Shown here: piece after piece, positions 55,527-64,000 of the stretch
Layout: each line of letters opens with the position of its first letter
Position numbering within the stretch: position 1 is the stretch's first letter
Origin: Bizionia sp. M204
GTDB lineage: Bacteria; Bacteroidota; Bacteroidia; Flavobacteriales; Flavobacteriaceae
Direction: 5' to 3'
NCBI RefSeq assembly: GCF_023205095.1
Contig: NZ_CP046242.1
Span: forward strand, 1,849,001 to 1,913,000
Length of the DNA stretch: 64,000 nt
Program-made: the position numbers and the translations under genes
Notes under the pieces: generated by a model
What the model saw: only the letters and a program-made list of their open reading frames with translations
Databases searched by the model: none
Told to the model about the DNA's origin: nothing

Positions 55527-55973
55527 AAGAAGGAACATCTAAAAAATGACACTGAATTATCTAAATTAGCAGTTGGATATCATGTGGATAATCCAATTAT
55601 AACATCGCCTATGGGGAAACTACCTTGGGGCGCAGGTGAAAATATATAAACAACGGTTTCTGATATGATGAAATTTGTTCAATATCAGCTTGAAAATAAT
55701 GCCATTGTTCAAGAATATCATAAATCCGTGTTTCAATATAACGATGAATTTGGTCTTGGGTATTTTTGGAATATTGATAAATCCAACGATACGTTAGGCA
55801 CACAATATACACATCATGGCGGTGTACCTAGATCACAGTGTTTTATGTATATAATTCCCGAACACAATATGGGCGCTTTTATTATTACCAACCAAAGCGG
55901 CATGAATACGGCTTCAAAAATGCTAGCCATTTTAAATCCTGTTTTTGATGAACTAATTCAACAATCCAAATAA
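55527..55973 (+). pseudogene. remnant of a beta-lactamase-family serine hydrolase
   Basis: Translation from about 55527 gives a continuous C-terminal part of a class C beta-lactamase-like hydrolase. LAVGYHV, LPWGAGENI, then an in-frame TAA at 55647 replacing a Tyr-like codon, then TTVSDMMKFV and the HHGGVPRSQCFMYIIPEHN region with the family's HxG motif. The N-terminal half, including the SxxK nucleophile, is absent upstream. The remaining frame after the stop encodes about 100 residues with no evident start signal. This is a decayed gene. The free-standing 55665 start is not considered functional. Confidence 0.75.
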
Positions 55974-56155
55974 AAATAGAAATATTTTATTCGGGTAAAA
56001 TTGAAATAAAGCCCAATTTTTGCACACTTTTTTTAGTAAAAAGTATAATAACACCATAAATATTTTCAATAGCATTATAAAATAATAGCTAAAAATTCCT
56101 GCTCCTAACCTGTAGAAATTAAGTATCTTCATATCAATTAAAAAAAAGAAAAATT

Positions 56156-56788
56156 ATGAAAAAATTAAATGTAATGATGCTTGCGCTATCACTTTTGGCA
56201 ACGATTGGCATGCAGGCGCAAGAACAAATGGAAACTAAAGAATCTAAATTTAACATTTTAGCTTCTGGTGGTATTGGTTATGGTATTATGGACAATGATA
56301 ATGCTCCAAATTACAATATGAATAGTAATACGGGAGATTTATTATTGAATTATCGTGTTCATTCAAAATTTGGAATAGCAACAGGGGTTGGATTTAATCA
56401 ATTAAGTGGAAATGGCTTTAATGCCATTGGTAATTTTTACCACGAGCGTTATTTAATAAGAATTCCTTTATTACTAACATTTGACAAACAAGTTGCAGAT
56501 AAATTCAGCATAATAGGACATTTGGGACCTTATGCTCAAAACGTTTTTAAGGATGAATATTCGTTTAATGCAGCGAAAATTGAAGATGTTTATGACGGTT
56601 GGAACTTCGGATTTCAATTAGGTCTTGGTTTTGTATATCAAATAGAACCGCATTTTGGTATTGGAATAAATTATACGGGACAATCAGACTTCACTAAGTT
56701 GGAAACTCGAAACAGCGCTGTTTTTAATGACGAACAAAAGCTAAAAAACTTAAATACCTTCGGTTTAGTTTTGCAATTTAATTTGTAA
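56156..56788 (+). CDS. outer-membrane beta-barrel protein
   Basis: A 210-residue protein with a signal peptide ending GMQAQ (about residue 21). Barrel strands follow, with glycine-rich GGIGYGIMDND and KFGIATGVGFNQL, and the last strand is TFGLVLQFNL. This is the same broad porin-like family (PF13568) as the cassette barrel gene, but the two are not close relatives. Role unknown. A terminator follows. Confidence 0.85.
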   Translation: MKKLNVMMLALSLLATIGMQAQEQMETKESKFNILASGGIGYGIMDNDNAPNYNMNSNTGDLLLNYRVHSKFGIATGVGFNQLSGNGFNAIGNFYHERYLIRIPLLLTFDKQVADKFSIIGHLGPYAQNVFKDEYSFNAAKIEDVYDGWNFGFQLGLGFVYQIEPHFGIGINYTGQSDFTKLETRNSAVFNDEQKLKNLNTFGLVLQFNL

Positions 56789-56820
56789 AGTTTCAAACCA
56801 CATGTTAATGTGCATATAAC

Positions 56821-56853
56821 AAAAAAACCACTTTAATACTGAAGTGGTTTTTT
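56821..56853 (+). terminator. intrinsic terminator of the outer-membrane protein gene
   Basis: AAAACCACTT and AAGTGGTTTT pair around an 8-nt loop, followed by seven T. It is the third of the AACCACTT-type terminators. Confidence 0.85.
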
Positions 56854-57031
56854 TGTTATATGAAATTAGAGTGAGCTTCATACCAAAATTTAATCTCAAA
56901 TTAGTTAGATTTGGAATGCGTGCCATTCAATTTTAGTAATTATGACACAACTTTTTATGCTCTAATGAATCCATTTTTTTCAAAAAACCCAACTTAAAAA
57001 CCTAATAACTTAACCTTAAAAACGTATACAT

Positions 57032-57433
57032 ATGGAAAATGAAAACGCCAACCTAAACACGCCAAAACAAAGACATGGATGCGTAACAGCATGGTTAATT
57101 TTAATGATAGTAGTTAATGCTATAACGGCGCTATCTTACCTTATAGCAGGCGATTCCGTCTCTGAAAGCTTTCCAGGCAGCGTGTCTAATTTCACGTTAA
57201 TAATTCTTGCTCTTTTAGGTATAGCCAATGTAATTTTTGCCGTTTTATTATTTCAATGGAATAAACTTGGATTTTGGGGGTTTCTTTCTACAAGTTTAGT
57301 AGCATTGCTTATAAATTTAAGTATTGGTATTCCCATTGGTCAATCTTTATTAGGTTTATTAGGTATTGTTATTTTATACGCGGTTTTACAAATTAAAAGA
57401 GAGCATGTTCCTGCCTGGGATTATTTAGAATAA
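57032..57433 (+). CDS. membrane protein of unknown function
   Basis: A 133-residue protein with a short soluble N terminus (MENENANLNTPKQRHGC) and four hydrophobic helices (about 20-40, 55-70, 75-95 and 100-120). The second region contains a GIANVIFAVLLFQWNKLGFWG segment like those in DUF-type small membrane proteins of Bacteroidota. No domain with known function was recognised. It stands alone. Gaps to both neighbours are about 200 bp with no visible features. Confidence 0.7.
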   Translation: MENENANLNTPKQRHGCVTAWLILMIVVNAITALSYLIAGDSVSESFPGSVSNFTLIILALLGIANVIFAVLLFQWNKLGFWGFLSTSLVALLINLSIGIPIGQSLLGLLGIVILYAVLQIKREHVPAWDYLE

Positions 57434-57634
57434 TCCTTCGAAAAATGAGATGTTATTTTGTTTTAAAGAATTTCGCTACCCTAGAGATATCACAATTCAA
57501 TATATAAAACCAATTCCTAATTAAACCATTTAAGTATTTGTACATTTATAATGACTTCCGAAAAAAAGAGGATTAAAAAATTATATTTATAGTAAAAAAA
57601 CTGGCGCCAATAAAAGCTTATTAAATTAAAAAAC

Positions 57635-57994
57635 ATGTGTCACAAATTCCAAAAACACGTTACGGAGCATTTTGAAAAAGCATCAGTCCGTTTAGTTGTA
57701 TTAAGCTTACTTGTTTTCAGTCAGTTGTCGTGTAACCAACATAAAGATGACTATGATAGCGCCATGAATAATCAAGATTCCCTAGTGAACCGAGGTCAAG
57801 TCGTTTTTCAAAATAACTGTGGTATGTGTCATAAAATTGATAAGCAAGCAGCTGGGGTAACAATGCATTCTTTTTCTAAAACCATGAAAAAAAATGATTT
57901 ATACAAATTTTTAATTGAAGGTAAGCAACACCCACAAGTAAAAATTTCTCTTAAAGAAACAGAGGCTCTTACCGCGTTTATAAATAATAAATAA
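57635..57994 (+). CDS. small c-type cytochrome lipoprotein
   Basis: A 119-residue protein with a hydrophobic segment (VVLSLLVFSQLSC) whose Cys fits a lipobox at about residue 33. A single haem-binding CGMCH motif (about 71) follows and a conserved Met axial ligand is likely in AGVTMHSF. The domain is about 75 residues, close to a minimal cytochrome c. It could pass electrons at the outer membrane or periplasm. The N-terminal part before the lipobox is unusually long, and a start near codon 10 or later is possible. No cytochrome c partner is nearby. Confidence 0.85.
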   Translation: MCHKFQKHVTEHFEKASVRLVVLSLLVFSQLSCNQHKDDYDSAMNNQDSLVNRGQVVFQNNCGMCHKIDKQAAGVTMHSFSKTMKKNDLYKFLIEGKQHPQVKISLKETEALTAFINNK

Positions 57995-58117
57995 CCATAC
58001 TATGACACAAGCGTGCTTATAGTTTAGTAACCGATTATCTTAATAAAATATTTTGATACAATAAGGGGCAATAAAGCGCCAATATCTTATTTTTATAAAA
58101 AAGCAATTTAGAATTTT

Positions 58118-58489
58118 ATGAAAACAACACCAAAACATAATGAACGCGTAGCCAACATGACATTCGCGTCCGTATTTCCACATTATGTGACAAAAGTGGA
58201 AAAGAAAGGCCGAACAATTGAAGAATTATATGAAGTTATTGAGTGGCTAACAGGTTTTAATAAAACCAACCTACATAAGCTTATTGATGAGAAAGTTACG
58301 TTTGAAACATTCTTTAATAAAGCAACTTTAAATCCACATGCAGACCTTATTACAGGTGTAATTTGTGGTTACCGCATTGAAGAAATTGATAACCCTTTAA
58401 CAAAACAAGTCCGTTATTTAGATAAATTAATAGATGAGTTAGCGAAGGGTAGAAAAATGGATAAAATATTACGTAAAACAAACGTATAA
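58118..58489 (+). CDS. DUF2200 family protein
   Basis: A 123-residue soluble protein of the DUF2200 family. It shows MTFASVFPHYVTKVEKKGRT, then EVIEWLTGFNKTNL, and ends DKLIDELAKGRKMDKILR, the standard layout. The family is found in many bacteria, and its function is unknown to me. It stands alone and is followed by a bidirectional terminator. Confidence 0.9.
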   Translation: MKTTPKHNERVANMTFASVFPHYVTKVEKKGRTIEELYEVIEWLTGFNKTNLHKLIDEKVTFETFFNKATLNPHADLITGVICGYRIEEIDNPLTKQVRYLDKLIDELAKGRKMDKILRKTNV

Positions 58490-58551
58490 TTTAGTTAAAA
58501 GTAGACGGACATCATGAAAAAATTTGACGTCTTTTTTCAATCAAAAAAAGA

Positions 58552-58580
58552 AAAAGCCAAAACATGATGTTTTGGCTTTT
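58552..58580. terminator. bidirectional intrinsic terminator
   Basis: AAAAGCCAAAACAT and ATGTTTTGGCTTTT are perfect 14-bp complements around one base. It serves the DUF2200 gene on the plus strand and the large repeat protein on the minus strand. Confidence 0.9.
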
Positions 58581-58607
58581 TAATATAAAATTTGACTAAT
58601 TCAAATC

Positions 58608-61600
58608 TTATTGCAGAATCAATTTATGCGTCACGGTATTATTTGTTGTTCTAATGTTCAACATATACATTCCGGAAGCCATTCCTGTCATATCAATTGT
58701 ATTTAGTCCTGAATTTAAAGTTGCTTTCTTCACAACCTGTCCTGTTATAGATACAATCATCAGAGAGATATTTCGGTCTGAAATAGCTCCTAAATTAATT
58801 TTAAAGTTTCCATTTGTAGGATTAGGATAAACACGGAAGGTTGCTGTTTGATTAAAGTCATCTATAGAAAGTGATGTTTGAGATTCTAAAGCACCCAGAT
58901 CTCGTGAAGAACCAAAAACAGGTTGTCCAATCTGATCCACAAAAACATCGGTTCCATCACCTGCATCAAATGCCGGAGAATTATCTAATAATTGATGCGT
59001 TAACGTGGTACCACCATTATCTTGTAGCGGACCAACTAATGGGTTTACACCTTCTAAATCATTAGCTTGTGGTGTAAAAACATTTAAATCATCTAATCCA
59101 ATCAAGTTATAATCGTTAGATATTATTGTTCCAGATACATCCATTCCCGAAGAAGCTGTATTTAAAGCCACAATGGTATTTTTTAAAGACACATTATTTA
59201 CTGCATCAATTCCACCGCCTAAAGCAGCTGTATTCATAACAACCGTTACCGCATTTAAATCTAAACTAGCACCATTATTAGAAAGTCCACCACCAGATAC
59301 AGTTGCCGAATTTCCAGAAATAGTAGTGGTCATCACGGACGTTATACTTCCCGTGTTGTTGTAAATTCCACCGCCTTCGTCAGCCGTATTATTATCAATA
59401 GTAGACATGGAAACACTCATCGTTGTTCCGTTTTGGTTCCATAATCCGCCACCTTCATTAGCAGCAGCATTATTGCTTATAGTACTTGTTGAAATGGTTA
59501 CCACTCCAGACATTCCAGTAACATGAAGTCCACCACCATTTCCTGGTGCTGCAGTTCCTGCTAAACCATTTACATCGTTACCTCTCATAATTGAGTTGGT
59601 AAATGTTAAAGTTCCGTCTATAATTTCTATCGCGCCACCTGCTCTATTAGCAGCATTGGTTTCAAAAGAAGAATCTGATACTGTTACGTTACCAGCAGTG
59701 CTTAAAAGTCCACCTCCAGATGCGGAAGTACCACTTGATATATTATTTGAAATAAGGGATCCATTCGTTATGTTTAAAGTTCCTCCATTATTAAAAACGC
59801 CTGCACCACCATCATCAGCGGCATCACCTTGTGCTATATTTGAATCGATTGTTACAGCATCTAAAGTCATAACACCTGAACCGTTCCATAAACCACCACC
59901 TTCACGAGTAGCCATATTTCCATTAACAGTTCCGCCTGTAATTGTAGAATTACCTGGACCTGTAATATGTAAACCACCACCATTTCCTGGTGCTGATCCG
60001 GTTGAATTATTGTTTAAAGTAACATTTATTAATGTTAATGTTCCAACAGCGTTAGTTGAATTATCTTCAATACCACCACCTGCTCTATTGGATGTGTTTC
60101 CTGAAATTTCAGAATCTATAATTGTTAAAATACCGCCATCTACATTTTGAATTCCACCTCCTGAACCAGAAGCTCCAGTAGCCGTATTATTGGTAATTAT
60201 TGCGCCATTTTGAACGATAAGTGTTCCTCCGTTGTTAAAAAGGGCACCGCCACCATTATCAGCATTGGCACCTAAAGCCATATTGCTATCTAAAGTTGTA
60301 CCAGCTACAGTCATTATTCCTGAACCATTCCATAAACCACCGCCTTCTGAAGCTGCCGTGTTCATATTTACGGTTCCACCTGTAACATCAACCGTACTGT
60401 TTCCACTAACGTGCAGTGCGCCTCCATTTCCTGGTGCACCAGCTCCGGTTACAACCCCTGTGTCATTCGAATTTAAATTGACATTGGTTAACATAACAGC
60501 ACCTTCACCATTTGTTTCAATTCCGCCACCAGCTCTGTTCGATTGGTTATCCATTATGGTAATCCCATTAGCAGTCAATGTTCCAGCAGCATTTAAAATT
60601 CCACCACCAGTTGATTGAGCGCCATCAGCACTATTATTTATAATTATTGTTGAACCTGATAAATCTAATGTTCCACCTTCATTATAAATTCCACCACCTC
60701 CAGCTGCTCCAGCTGTCATGGCATCGTTTCCTGATGCTGTATTGCCATCAATTGTATGATCTACAACCGTCATAACACCCGAACCATTCCAAAGTCCGCC
60801 ACCTTCGTTAGCAGCTATGTTGCCGTTTGTTGTTCCGCCTGTAATATTTGTTGTGGCAGGTCCACTTACGTGCAATCCCCCACCAGAACCTGGTGCTGCA
60901 ATTGCGGGCGAAACGCCTGCATTATTCATATCTAAAATTGCATTAACCAGATTTAAAGTTCCACCAGCTAACTCAATTCCACCACCTGCGCGATTGGCTT
61001 GATTGCTTGTTATGGCAGATTCATTTACGGTTACATTTCCTCCTATTGTTAGAATTCCTCCACCAGATCCAGCTGCACCATCCGCAACATTACCACTAAT
61101 GGTTGTGCTATTCTGAACTAAAAGGGTTCCGCCATTGTTAAAGATTCCACCACCACCATCATCGGCAGCTGGTCCACTTGCTATATTTCCGGTAATCAAT
61201 GTTCTATTCACAGTCATTATTCCAGAACCGTTCCATAAACCACCACCTTCTCTAGTCGCTGTATTTTCTGTAACCGTTCCGCCAGAAATATTGGTATCCG
61301 CCATTCCTGTTATATGTAATCCACCACCATTCCCGGGCGCTGAACCTGTTGTATTAAAATCTAATGTTACATTACTTAAATTAACAATTCCATCAATGGC
61401 TTCAATTCCCCCACCGGCTCTATTAGAGGTGTTATATGCTATCCACGAATCGTTAACGGTTACAACACCATCAGTACTAAATATACCGCCTCCAGAACCT
61501 GAAATTCCAATAGCTTGATTATTTAATACTTGAGACGATGAATTAATAGTTAAAGTTCCACCGTTATTAAAGATTCCACCGCCACCATCATCTGCAGCAT

Positions 61601-62855
61601 CACCATAAGCTATATTATTATCAACAGATGTCATCGTTAATGTCATGGTTCCTAAATTATTCCATAATCCGCCGCCTTCACGTGCTGCCAAATTATTTTC
61701 TATCATAGAAAGGTTTGAAATAGTTGCATTGGTTGTTCCTGACAAGTGCAGCGCCCCACCATTTCCTGGATTAGGCATGATTATATTTCCCAAACCAATA
61801 TCAACACCAGCGGCATTTCCAATTAGCGTAACACCGTCAAGTATCAGCAATCCATTAGAAGCATCTTCAATAGCACCGCCTGCTCTACTAGCATAATTTC
61901 CTGAAATTGTTAATCCATTTGCTAAATTTAAAGTTCCACCTAAATTATTAAACATGGCTCCACCTCGACCACCAGGTGTGTCTCCCATTGCTATATTGCG
62001 CGTTAATGTTGTCATGGCATCAACTGTTAGTGTTCCGCCATTGTTAAAAAGACCACCACCACCTGTAGCGTTCCCAACAGCTAGGTTTTCAGAAACATCC
62101 ACAGTACTAACCATCATGGTTCCACTGCCATTCCATAATCCGCCACCTTCTTTAGCCGCTATATTCCCCATTACAGTTCCACCAGTAATATTGCTATCAC
62201 CAGCGCCTGTTATGTGTAAACCACCACCATTTCCGGGTGCGGCTGTAGCGGGAGACGTTCCTGCATTGTTATTATCAAGGTTTACATTAATTAAGGTAAT
62301 ACCTAGTCCGGCACCCGAATTATCTTCAATACCACCACCTGCTCGGTTGGCTATGTTGGCTGTAATTCCTGAATTATTTACGACCAACACGCCGCCAACA
62401 TCATTAAAAATAGCACCACCGGAACCAGAAGCTCCATTAGCCGTATTAGATGTTAAAAAAGAATCATTAATAGTAACTGAGGCATTGGACATATAAATAG
62501 CACCACCATCATTAGCAACACCATTTGTAAGTGTTAAATTTTCCAGAATAATTGCTCCAGATGTTATATTAAATACTCTACTAGAACTATTGGCATCAAT
62601 TGTAGAGGTCGTTCCAGAAACCCCTGATATTGTTAAATCTTTATCAATAAGAATTTCTCCTAATAACAAGGTAATATTTGTTATAGAAGGATCAAATGTA
62701 AGTGTACTTCCTGGTGTAGCATTAGCGATTTCTACTCGTAATGTTCCGGGTGTCGTTCCATCGTCAGCCGAACTTGTAATAGTCTGGCTCCATGATTTGT
62801 TGGTTGTAAAAACGGCAATAGAAATTGCAATTAATAGCGTAATTTTTTTCATCAT
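58608..62855 (-). CDS. giant secreted repeat protein with T9SS type A sorting domain
   Basis: A 1415-residue protein. The signal peptide is at about 1-24 (ending SWSQ). From about residue 100 to 1200 there are seven repeats of roughly 125-135 residues. Each contains NRAGGGIE, GNGGGLHITG and EGGGLWNGSG segments, typical of right-handed beta-helix proteins (Pbl/PMP-like, choice-of-anchor). The last 86 residues are a T9SS type A domain: FRVYPNPTNGNFKIN and ending KLILQ. The protein is exported through the type IX system and anchored or released on the surface, likely for adhesion or polysaccharide contact. Repeat DNA is similar enough that assembly errors or copy-number change are possible. Confidence 0.93.
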   Translation of the reverse strand: MMKKITLLIAISIAVFTTNKSWSQTITSSADDGTTPGTLRVEIANATPGSTLTFDPSITNITLLLGEILIDKDLTISGVSGTTSTIDANSSSRVFNITSGAIILENLTLTNGVANDGGAIYMSNASVTINDSFLTSNTANGASGSGGAIFNDVGGVLVVNNSGITANIANRAGGGIEDNSGAGLGITLINVNLDNNNAGTSPATAAPGNGGGLHITGAGDSNITGGTVMGNIAAKEGGGLWNGSGTMMVSTVDVSENLAVGNATGGGGLFNNGGTLTVDAMTTLTRNIAMGDTPGGRGGAMFNNLGGTLNLANGLTISGNYASRAGGAIEDASNGLLILDGVTLIGNAAGVDIGLGNIIMPNPGNGGALHLSGTTNATISNLSMIENNLAAREGGGLWNNLGTMTLTMTSVDNNIAYGDAADDGGGGIFNNGGTLTINSSSQVLNNQAIGISGSGGGIFSTDGVVTVNDSWIAYNTSNRAGGGIEAIDGIVNLSNVTLDFNTTGSAPGNGGGLHITGMADTNISGGTVTENTATREGGGLWNGSGIMTVNRTLITGNIASGPAADDGGGGIFNNGGTLLVQNSTTISGNVADGAAGSGGGILTIGGNVTVNESAITSNQANRAGGGIELAGGTLNLVNAILDMNNAGVSPAIAAPGSGGGLHVSGPATTNITGGTTNGNIAANEGGGLWNGSGVMTVVDHTIDGNTASGNDAMTAGAAGGGGIYNEGGTLDLSGSTIIINNSADGAQSTGGGILNAAGTLTANGITIMDNQSNRAGGGIETNGEGAVMLTNVNLNSNDTGVVTGAGAPGNGGALHVSGNSTVDVTGGTVNMNTAASEGGGLWNGSGIMTVAGTTLDSNMALGANADNGGGALFNNGGTLIVQNGAIITNNTATGASGSGGGIQNVDGGILTIIDSEISGNTSNRAGGGIEDNSTNAVGTLTLINVTLNNNSTGSAPGNGGGLHITGPGNSTITGGTVNGNMATREGGGLWNGSGVMTLDAVTIDSNIAQGDAADDGGAGVFNNGGTLNITNGSLISNNISSGTSASGGGLLSTAGNVTVSDSSFETNAANRAGGAIEIIDGTLTFTNSIMRGNDVNGLAGTAAPGNGGGLHVTGMSGVVTISTSTISNNAAANEGGGLWNQNGTTMSVSMSTIDNNTADEGGGIYNNTGSITSVMTTTISGNSATVSGGGLSNNGASLDLNAVTVVMNTAALGGGIDAVNNVSLKNTIVALNTASSGMDVSGTIISNDYNLIGLDDLNVFTPQANDLEGVNPLVGPLQDNGGTTLTHQLLDNSPAFDAGDGTDVFVDQIGQPVFGSSRDLGALESQTSLSIDDFNQTATFRVYPNPTNGNFKINLGAISDRNISLMIVSITGQVVKKATLNSGLNTIDMTGMASGMYMLNIRTTNNTVTHKLILQ

Positions 62856-62912
62856 AATTCGTGTTATTGGTTATACAATATGTCCGACTAGGGAAAGACA
62901 AAAACACTTACG

Positions 62913-62942
62913 AGGTTTTGTAAAAGCAGGTTTTGCAAAAAC
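62913..62942. repeat. tandem 15-bp direct repeat between the divergent genes
   Basis: AGGTTTTGTAAAAGC and AGGTTTTGCAAAAAC at 62913 and 62928 match at 13 of 15 positions. Each includes a TTTTGyAAAA palindrome. They lie 58 bp before the repeat protein start and may be operator sites. Confidence 0.4.
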
Positions 62943-63082
62943 ACCCCTTTAACAAAATATTAACATTTCTGGTGAAATAATTTGTATCTCGAATTACCGA
63001 TAATCCTTTTAAAAAAAGCTTTTAATAACAACTCATAGTAGGATATCTGTTTTGAATATAAAATCAACATAAAAATTTGAAG

Positions 63083-63090
63083 TATCTTTG
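63083..63090 (+). promoter_or_regulatory. -7 promoter element of the RNA helicase gene
   Basis: TATCTTTG, a full TAnnTTTG match, 17 bp before the ATG at 63108. A TTTG at 63051 is too far upstream for normal spacing. Confidence 0.45.
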
Positions 63091-63107
63091 TCCTAAATAC
63101 ACCATTC

Positions 63108-64000
63108 ATGTCATTTACAGACCTAAAACTTATTGACCCACTTTTAAAAGCCATTGAAGAACAAGGTTATACGCAACCCACGGCTGTGCAATTACAGACT
63201 ATTCCGCAGGTTCTAGCCGGAAAAGATGTTATAACATCTGCGCAAACTGGCACAGGAAAAACAGCGGCTTTTGCTTTACCTATTTTGCAATTACTATCTG
63301 AAAAACAAGACACACCGCGTGGTAACAGAACCATTAAAGCGCTCATTGTTAGTCCTACACGTGAATTAGCCTTGCAAATTGGCAATAATTTTAAAGCGTA
63401 TGGCCGTCATACAAATTTACGAACAACAGTTATTTTTGGAGGTATTTCAGAAAAACCTCAAGTGGATGTTTTAACTAAAGGTGTTGATATTTTAATTGCT
63501 ACTCCTGGTCGTTTAATTGATTTGGAAAAACAAGGTATTATTAATTTAGACGATGTAGAAGTCTTGGTATTAGATGAAGCCGATTTAATGTTAGATATGG
63601 GATTTATTGATGATGTGAAACATATTGATAACCTTTGTCCCAAGGAAAAACAAATTCTTCTGTTCTCGGCAACGATGCCTTATAAAGTAGAACAATTAGC
63701 ACATACTATTTTAAAATGGCCTGAACGTATTGAAGTCACCACCACGTCTTCAGCTGCTAAAAACATTGGACAAGTACTATATTATGTACCGAAACGCAAT
63801 AAAATAGAATTGTGTTTGCATTTACTTCGCAACGAAATAGAAGGCAGCATTTTAATTTTTAGACGTACAAAATTTGGTGTGGATAAGTTAGAAGGTGCCT
63901 TAACTAAAAACGGCTATAAAGTAGAAACGATTCATGGTGATAAATCGCAAACCGACAGACAAGAAGCTCTTAAAAAGTTTAAAAATGGCCTGGTAAACAT
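63108..64000 (+). CDS. DEAD-box RNA helicase, 3' end outside window
   Basis: The frame from the ATG at 63108 runs open to the window end (about 297 residues, no stop). All expected N-terminal motifs are present: Q motif (GYTQPTAVQ), motif I AQTGTGKT, Ia PTRELA, Ib TPGR, II DEAD (VLDEADLMLD), III SAT. The second RecA domain has begun (SILIFRRTKFG). DEAD-box helicases of this type (RhlE-like) remodel RNA in ribosome assembly or mRNA decay, often in the cold. Subfamily assignment needs the C terminus. Confidence 0.95.
   Translation, partial: MSFTDLKLIDPLLKAIEEQGYTQPTAVQLQTIPQVLAGKDVITSAQTGTGKTAAFALPILQLLSEKQDTPRGNRTIKALIVSPTRELALQIGNNFKAYGRHTNLRTTVIFGGISEKPQVDVLTKGVDILIATPGRLIDLEKQGIINLDDVEVLVLDEADLMLDMGFIDDVKHIDNLCPKEKQILLFSATMPYKVEQLAHTILKWPERIEVTTTSSAAKNIGQVLYYVPKRNKIELCLHLLRNEIEGSILIFRRTKFGVDKLEGALTKNGYKVETIHGDKSQTDRQEALKKFKNGLVN

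Noticed and set aside
58871-62496. Long open frames on the plus strand within the giant repeat protein
   Set aside because: They are shadows of the Gly/Asn-rich repeats read backwards (Pro-rich products with no start signals or homology), while the minus strand gives a complete signal peptide and T9SS domain.
58900-62600. Repetitive region as a CRISPR array
   Set aside because: The repeats are long coding units of about 400 bp with no 25-40-bp direct repeats and spacers, and no cas gene is present.

Overview
The window is chromosomal DNA from a member of the Bacteroidota, almost certainly family Flavobacteriaceae. Four things point there. The base composition is AT-rich. Many genes carry a TAnnTTTG promoter element and few have a Shine-Dalgarno sequence. 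One protein ends in a type IX secretion sorting domain. Several gene neighbourhoods are typical of the group, such as rpmB-rpmG-DUF4295-ftsY-rimO and guaA-LysM-osmC-pyrG-yidC, and there are YwqK, PD40 and TAnnTTTG-driven lipoprotein genes. No rRNA, tRNA, CRISPR array, phage or transposase gene was seen.

Layout. 1-6 kb holds a truncated membrane glycosyltransferase end, a PAP2 phosphatase, a MATE exporter, a PD40 protein, a flavin-dependent oxidoreductase and mnmA. 6-20 kb is mostly minus-strand housekeeping: bshC, a PLP decarboxylase, guaA, a LysM/periplasmic-binding lipoprotein, osmC-like, DUF3820, pyrG, yidC and a YwqK protein, with a three-domain fasciclin lipoprotein on the plus strand before them. 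20-42 kb continues with miaE, a frameshifted mgtE, rimO, ftsY, ribosomal proteins L33 and L28, cinA, an Hpt protein, an FAH-family enzyme, an exonuclease, a lipoyl E2 acyltransferase, a GT2 glycosyltransferase, recR, a sodium symporter, a FabH-type ketosynthase and an S9 peptidase.

42-58 kb is the accessory part. After htpG lies a 3.6 kb array of three unrelated plus-strand genes: a DUF6119/TIGR04141-like protein, a Sel1-repeat protein and an outer-membrane beta-barrel. Each is enclosed by its own matched terminal inverted repeat (10 bp and 14 bp perfect for units 1 and 3, 6/7 bp for unit 2). The genes are separated by about 135-205 bp sites that can themselves fold into long hairpins. This looks like a cassette array without an associated recombinase and is the most interesting feature here. 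It is followed by lipoproteins, a frameshifted D-aminoacylase-like amidohydrolase, an AraC regulator, an exported pirin, a small GNAT protein, YceI, a serine-hydrolase remnant, an outer-membrane protein and a cytochrome c.

58.6-62.9 kb is one giant secreted repeat protein (1415 aa, seven repeats of about 125-135 aa, T9SS type A domain), divergent from a DEAD-box RNA helicase cut by the window end.

Four genes are visibly disrupted: mgtE, a small exported protein at a run of ten T, the amidohydrolase and the serine hydrolase. The first three are single-base frame changes and could be sequence errors or real decay. The fourth is clearly degraded.
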